A stretch of 9,176 nt of DNA, from contig JADGHD010000160.1 of NCBI GenBank assembly GCA_019689615.1, positions 1-9,176 of the forward strand, read 5' to 3'. The notes beneath the pieces were generated by a model that saw only the letters and a list, made by a program, of their open reading frames with translations, had not been told where the DNA came from and ran no database searches. Position 1 is the first letter of the stretch; the number at the start of each line of letters is the position of its first letter. Position numbers and translations under genes: made by a program. Positions 6,517 through 9,176 of the stretch are shown here, piece after piece. The stretch comes from Frankia sp. (GTDB taxonomy: Bacteria > Actinomycetota > Actinomycetes > Frankiales > Frankiaceae).

Positions 6517-7584
6517 ATGCAGTGGAGTTTGTCCGAGGAACAGTCGGCCTACCGGCAGGCCCTGCGCGACTGGCTCGGCGACGTCGCGCCCACCGAGGCC
6601 GTGCGCGGCTGGCTGGACGCCGCCGACCACACGACGTTCACCAAGCGGTTCGTCGCCGACGGCTTCTGGGGCGTCGGCGTCGCCGAGGATCTCGGCGGCC
6701 AGGGCGGAGGGCTGGTGGAGCTGGCGCTGACCGCCGAGGAGCTCGGCCGGCACGCTGCGCCATCCGCGTCCTGGCTGGCGACGTTGCTCGCCGTGCCCGC
6801 GCTCGCGGCGGCCCCGGCGGCGCGGGCGGAGGTCCTCGCCGGCGCCGGCGCCGCCCTGCTCGTCGCCGCCGAGTCGATCGTCCCGGGCCCGGTGCCGGTC
6901 ACCGTCGACGACGCCGGGAGGGTCAGCGGCACCGTGCCGCGGGTGCTCGCCGGCGGCGAGGCGCGGTTCCTGGTCGTGCCGGCTCGCGGGGCCGCGGGCA
7001 TGACGCTCCGGCTGGTCGAGGCGACCGACCCCGGGGTCCGGCTCGCCCGCCGCGAGCTGCTCGACCGGTCACGATCGGTCGCCGACGTGGTCCTGAGCGA
7101 CGCCGCGTCCGAACCGCTCGCCGTGGCTGCCGGCGAGGTGCTCGCCCAGGCGGCCAACCGGGCGGCCGTGCTGGTGGCGGCCGACTCCCTGGGCGCCACC
7201 GAGCGGATGCTCGAGCTCGCCGTCGCCTACAGCGGGCAGCGACGCCAGTTCGGCGTGCCGATCGGCTCGTTCCAGGCGGTCAAGCACGCGGCGGCGACGA
7301 TCATGGTCGGCGTCGAGGCGGCCCGCTCGGTGATCTACCTCGCGGCGGCGTCGGTGCACGGCGGCGACCCGCGGGCCGTGCTGCACGCGGCCGCGGCCAA
7401 GGCGCAGGTCACCGCCGAGGGCGCCCGGGCGGCCGACACGGCGCTCACCCTGCATGGGGCGATCGGCTACACGTGGGAGCACGACCTCCACCTCTTCTAC
7501 AAGCGCGCCAAGCTCGACGAGTGGCTGTTCGGCAGCCCCACGGCCTGGAACGAGGTGCTCGCGGACGCGCTCGCTCTGGCATAG
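6517..7584 (+). CDS. acyl-CoA dehydrogenase homologue lacking the catalytic base (beta-type FadE subunit)
   Basis: The protein has 355 residues, about 30-40 shorter than a full acyl-CoA dehydrogenase. The N-terminal helical part is clear (EEQSAYRQALRDWL; LGGQGGGLVE at 59-68) and so is the C-terminal part (QRRQFGVPIGSFQAVKH at 241-257, LHGAIGYTWEHD at 312-323). The middle domain is degenerate and has no TEPxxGSD flavin signature. Aligned by eye, the MCAD catalytic Glu is F338 (LFGSP), and the alternative helix Glu is also missing (ANRAAVLVAADSLG). This is the pattern of the non-catalytic subunit in mycobacterial alpha2-beta2 FadE enzymes such as ChsE4-ChsE5, so it probably needs a partner. The dehydrogenases at 2318 or 7664 are candidates. 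Start ATG 6517 has GAGAGG 6 nt upstream. A pseudo-enzyme with a different role cannot be excluded. Confidence 0.9.
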   Translation: MQWSLSEEQSAYRQALRDWLGDVAPTEAVRGWLDAADHTTFTKRFVADGFWGVGVAEDLGGQGGGLVELALTAEELGRHAAPSASWLATLLAVPALAAAPAARAEVLAGAGAALLVAAESIVPGPVPVTVDDAGRVSGTVPRVLAGGEARFLVVPARGAAGMTLRLVEATDPGVRLARRELLDRSRSVADVVLSDAASEPLAVAAGEVLAQAANRAAVLVAADSLGATERMLELAVAYSGQRRQFGVPIGSFQAVKHAAATIMVGVEAARSVIYLAAASVHGGDPRAVLHAAAAKAQVTAEGARAADTALTLHGAIGYTWEHDLHLFYKRAKLDEWLFGSPTAWNEVLADALALA

Positions 7585-7588
7585 TATT

Positions 7589-7599
7589 TGGTCAGTCCT
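7589..7599 (+). promoter_or_regulatory. third FadR-like operator, upstream of the dehydrogenase at 7664
   Basis: TGGTCAGTCCT starts 5 bp past the stop of the preceding gene. It keeps TGGTC and CCT of the sites at 2259 and 6439, but the right half-site has lost the A of ACC, so it is the weakest copy. It lies in an AT-rich patch (ATAGTATTT before, TTTTATTAG after) that stands out in this genome and could be the core of a promoter, so the downstream gene may be transcribed separately. Confidence 0.5.
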
Positions 7600-7623
7600 T
7601 TTATTAGTTCAGGCCAAAAATCG

Positions 7624-7648
7624 TCCAGGGAGAGGGCCAGACCCTGGA
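7624..7648 (+). other. leader hairpin before the third dehydrogenase
   Basis: TCCAGGG (7624-7630) pairs with CCCTGGA (7642-7648), a 7-bp stem with an 11-nt loop. It ends 2 nt before the Shine-Dalgarno GGGAGG at 7651-7656. It has no T tract after it and lies within a likely 5' leader, so it is more likely to affect translation or mRNA stability than to terminate. It may also be chance. Confidence 0.4.
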
Positions 7649-7663
7649 GAGGGAGGCGCGCCC

Positions 7664-8830
7664 GTGGACTTCGATCTCACGGACGAACAGGCGACGATCC
7701 GCCGGGCGGTCGCGGAGCTCGCGGCCAAGTTCGACGACCAGTACTGGGCCGACAAGGACGCCGCCCACGAGTTCCCGACCGAGTTCTACCGAGCATTCGC
7801 CGACGGCGGGTGGCTGGGCATCACCATCCCGGAGGAGTACGGCGGCCACGGTTTCGGGATCACCGAGGCGTCGCTGCTGCTGGAGGAGGTCGCCGCGTCC
7901 GGCGGCGGGATGAACGCCGCGAGCTCGATGCACCTGTCGATCTTCGGGATGCATCCGGTGATCGTCCATGGCTCCGACGAGCTCAAGCGCGAGAACCTTC
8001 CCAGGATCGTCACCGGTGACCTGCACGTCTGCTTCGGCGTCACCGAGCCCGGCGCGGGCCTCGACACCACGAGGATCACGACGTTCGCGCGCCGCGACGG
8101 GTCCGACTACATCATCAACGGCCGCAAGGTCTGGATCTCCAAGGCGCTGGAGTCGGAGAAGATCCTCCTGCTCACCCGCACGACCCGGTTCGAGGACGTG
8201 TCCCGCAAGACCGAGGGGCTCACTCTCTTCCTCACCGACCTGGACCGCGACCACGTCGACATCCGGCCGATCCGCAAGATGGGCCGCAACGCGGTCAGCT
8301 CCAACGAGCTGTTCATCGACGACCTGCGGGTCCCGGCCGCGCACCGCGTCGGCGAGGAGGGGCAGGGCTTCCGCTACATCCTCGACGGGCTCAACCCGGA
8401 GCGGATGCTGATCGCCGCGGAGGCCCTCGGTCTCGGCCGGGCCGCGCTGCGCCGCGCGGTGCGTTATGGCAACGAGCGGGAGGTCTTCGGCCGGCCGATC
8501 GGCAAGAACCAGGGTCTGCAGTTCCCGCTCGCCGACTCCCTCGCCCGCCTCGACGCGGCAGAGCTCGCGCTGCGCAAGGCGACCTGGCTCTACGACCACG
8601 GCCGGCCCTGCGCCCGCGAGGCGAACACGGCCAAGTACCTGTGCGCCGACGCCGCCTTCCAGGCGGCCGACCGGGCGCTGCAGACCCACGGGGGCATGGG
8701 GTACGCCGAGGAGTACCACGTCGCCCGCTACTTCCGCGAGGCGCGGCTGCTGCGGATCGCGCCGCTGTCGCAGGAGATGGTGCTCAACTACCTCGGCGAG
8801 CACGTTCTCGGTCTGCCGAGGAGCTACTGA
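7664..8830 (+). CDS. acyl-CoA dehydrogenase (FadE-like, complete)
   Basis: The protein has 388 residues with a full three-domain architecture. The flavin signature is CFGVTEPGAGLDTT (123-136), followed by GRKVWIS (153-159), REVFGRPIGKNQGLQFPLAD (272-291), THGGMGYAEEYHVARYFREA (341-360) and a C-terminus ending GEHVLGLPRSY. The MCAD EGT motif is replaced by PLS in RIAPLSQEM. The probable base is E246 in NPERMLIAAEALG, as in isovaleryl-CoA dehydrogenase. Unlike the product of 6517, this protein looks self-sufficient and is probably a homotetramer. Start GTG 7664 has GGGAGG 7 nt upstream and gives the typical MDFDLTDEQ opening. Its stop overlaps the SDR start. It probably desaturates a short, branched or cyclic acyl-CoA; the substrate is not readable from sequence. 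Confidence 0.94.
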   Translation: MDFDLTDEQATIRRAVAELAAKFDDQYWADKDAAHEFPTEFYRAFADGGWLGITIPEEYGGHGFGITEASLLLEEVAASGGGMNAASSMHLSIFGMHPVIVHGSDELKRENLPRIVTGDLHVCFGVTEPGAGLDTTRITTFARRDGSDYIINGRKVWISKALESEKILLLTRTTRFEDVSRKTEGLTLFLTDLDRDHVDIRPIRKMGRNAVSSNELFIDDLRVPAAHRVGEEGQGFRYILDGLNPERMLIAAEALGLGRAALRRAVRYGNEREVFGRPIGKNQGLQFPLADSLARLDAAELALRKATWLYDHGRPCAREANTAKYLCADAAFQAADRALQTHGGMGYAEEYHVARYFREARLLRIAPLSQEMVLNYLGEHVLGLPRSY

Positions 8831-9176
8831 TGACCACGAGCTCGACGACTCCAGAGTCCGCCCCGGTGGCGGCCACGGCTGCGGCGACCGGGGCGCTGCC
8901 CTCGCCGGGAGCCCTGTTCTCGTTGGCGGGCCGGTCGGCGCTGGTCACCGGTGCCGGCGGCGGCATCGGCGCGGCCGTCGCGCGCGCGTTCGCCGGAGCG
9001 GGAGCGGCGGTCCTGGTCACGGACCTCGACAAGGACGCCGCGGCCATCGTCGCCGACGGCATCGTCGCCGCCGGCGGGGTGGCCCAGGCCGCGGCGCTGG
9101 ACGTCCGCGACGCGGACGCGGCGCGGGCCGCCCCCCCGCACGCCCCGGGCCGGGCCCGCGGGGCGCGGGCCAAACA
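8830..9176 (+). CDS. short-chain dehydrogenase/reductase, N-terminal part (cut by window end)
   Basis: The ATG at 8830 shares its A with the stop of the dehydrogenase (TGATG), and GAGGAG at 8818-8823 is 6 nt upstream, so the two genes are translationally coupled. After an Ala/Ser/Thr-rich lead of about 30 residues comes SLAGRSALVTGAGGGIGAAV, with the Rossmann glycine motif TGAGGGIG at 40-47. D65 at the end of the second strand suggests NAD rather than NADP preference, and DV at 91-92 is the usual family DV/DL pair. The catalytic Ser-Tyr-Lys would lie beyond the window. A 3-hydroxyacyl-CoA or ring-alcohol dehydrogenase role would fit the operon. From about residue 100 the translation becomes Pro/Arg/Gly-rich and stops looking like an SDR, probably through sequence errors at the contig end. 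Confidence 0.88.
   Translation, partial: MTTSSTTPESAPVAATAAATGALPSPGALFSLAGRSALVTGAGGGIGAAVARAFAGAGAAVLVTDLDKDAAAIVADGIVAAGGVAQAAALDVRDADAARAAPPHAPGRARGARAK
9131..9176. other. degraded GC-only contig end with inverted repeat
   Basis: A run of seven C at 9131-9137 is followed by about 30 bases with a single A. They contain the inverted repeat CGCCCCG (9141-9147) and CGGGGCG (9159-9165). The SDR reading frame loses its family pattern at the same point. This looks like unreliable base calling in a hairpin at the end of an assembly rather than biology. Confidence 0.55.

Noticed and set aside
6517..7584. Dehydrogenase homologue read as a frameshifted pseudogene
   Set aside because: The frame is intact from a good ribosome binding site to the stop, codon bias is normal, and loss of the base fits a known beta-subunit class.
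7604..8803. 399-codon minus-strand open frame opposite the third dehydrogenase
   Set aside because: Shadow frame; the composition is Arg/Val/Gly-rich without domains, and the plus strand encodes a complete dehydrogenase.

Overview
The window looks like part of a catabolic gene cluster from a high-GC actinobacterium. The evidence is very strong G/C bias at third codon positions, frequent GTG starts, Shine-Dalgarno sequences of the GAGGAG/GGGAGG type, and FadE-like acyl-CoA dehydrogenases and FCD-type GntR regulators. A Frankia- or Pseudonocardia-like genome would fit, but nothing here fixes the genus. There are no RNA genes, insertion sequences, prophage genes or CRISPR arrays. The right edge appears to be a real contig end with degraded sequence.

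Layout. (1) 23-1084, minus: a metal-dependent amidohydrolase of the ACMSD (aminocarboxymuconate-semialdehyde decarboxylase-like) family. (2) 1085-1310: a divergent control region holding a near-perfect 20-bp palindrome and three 19-20 bp direct repeats. (3) 1311-2084, plus: a GntR/FCD regulator with an atypical recognition helix. (4) 2085-2317: compact GC hairpins that look like terminators, then a FadR-like operator against a -10-like element. (5) 2318-3493 and 3495-5603, plus: an acyl-CoA dehydrogenase and an acetyl-CoA-synthetase-like acyl-CoA ligase, one base apart and surely co-translated. (6) 5627-6415, minus: a second GntR/FCD regulator, closely FadR-like in its DNA-reading helix. (7) 6517-7584, plus: a short acyl-CoA dehydrogenase homologue that lacks the catalytic base. 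(8) 7664-8830, plus: a third acyl-CoA dehydrogenase. (9) 8830-9176, plus: the start of a short-chain dehydrogenase/reductase, cut by the window end.

How it may work together. The set of ligase, three dehydrogenases, SDR and decarboxylase/hydrolase-type amidohydrolase is what a beta-oxidation-like route for an unusual carboxylic acid (alicyclic, aromatic-derived or branched) would need: CoA activation, alpha-beta desaturation, hydroxyl oxidation, and a decarboxylation or hydrolysis step. The substrate cannot be read from the sequence.

The most interesting signal is regulatory. Each of the three acyl-CoA dehydrogenase genes is preceded by the same TGGTC-N3-CCT core, a FadR-type operator. The regulator at 5627-6415 keeps the residues that read such a site in Escherichia coli FadR. 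The other regulator has replaced those residues and sits next to an unrelated palindrome. This suggests two nested regulons. A second point is that the dehydrogenases at 2318 and 6517 look like the catalytic and non-catalytic halves of a heteromeric FadE enzyme, placed in separate transcription units under the same operator.
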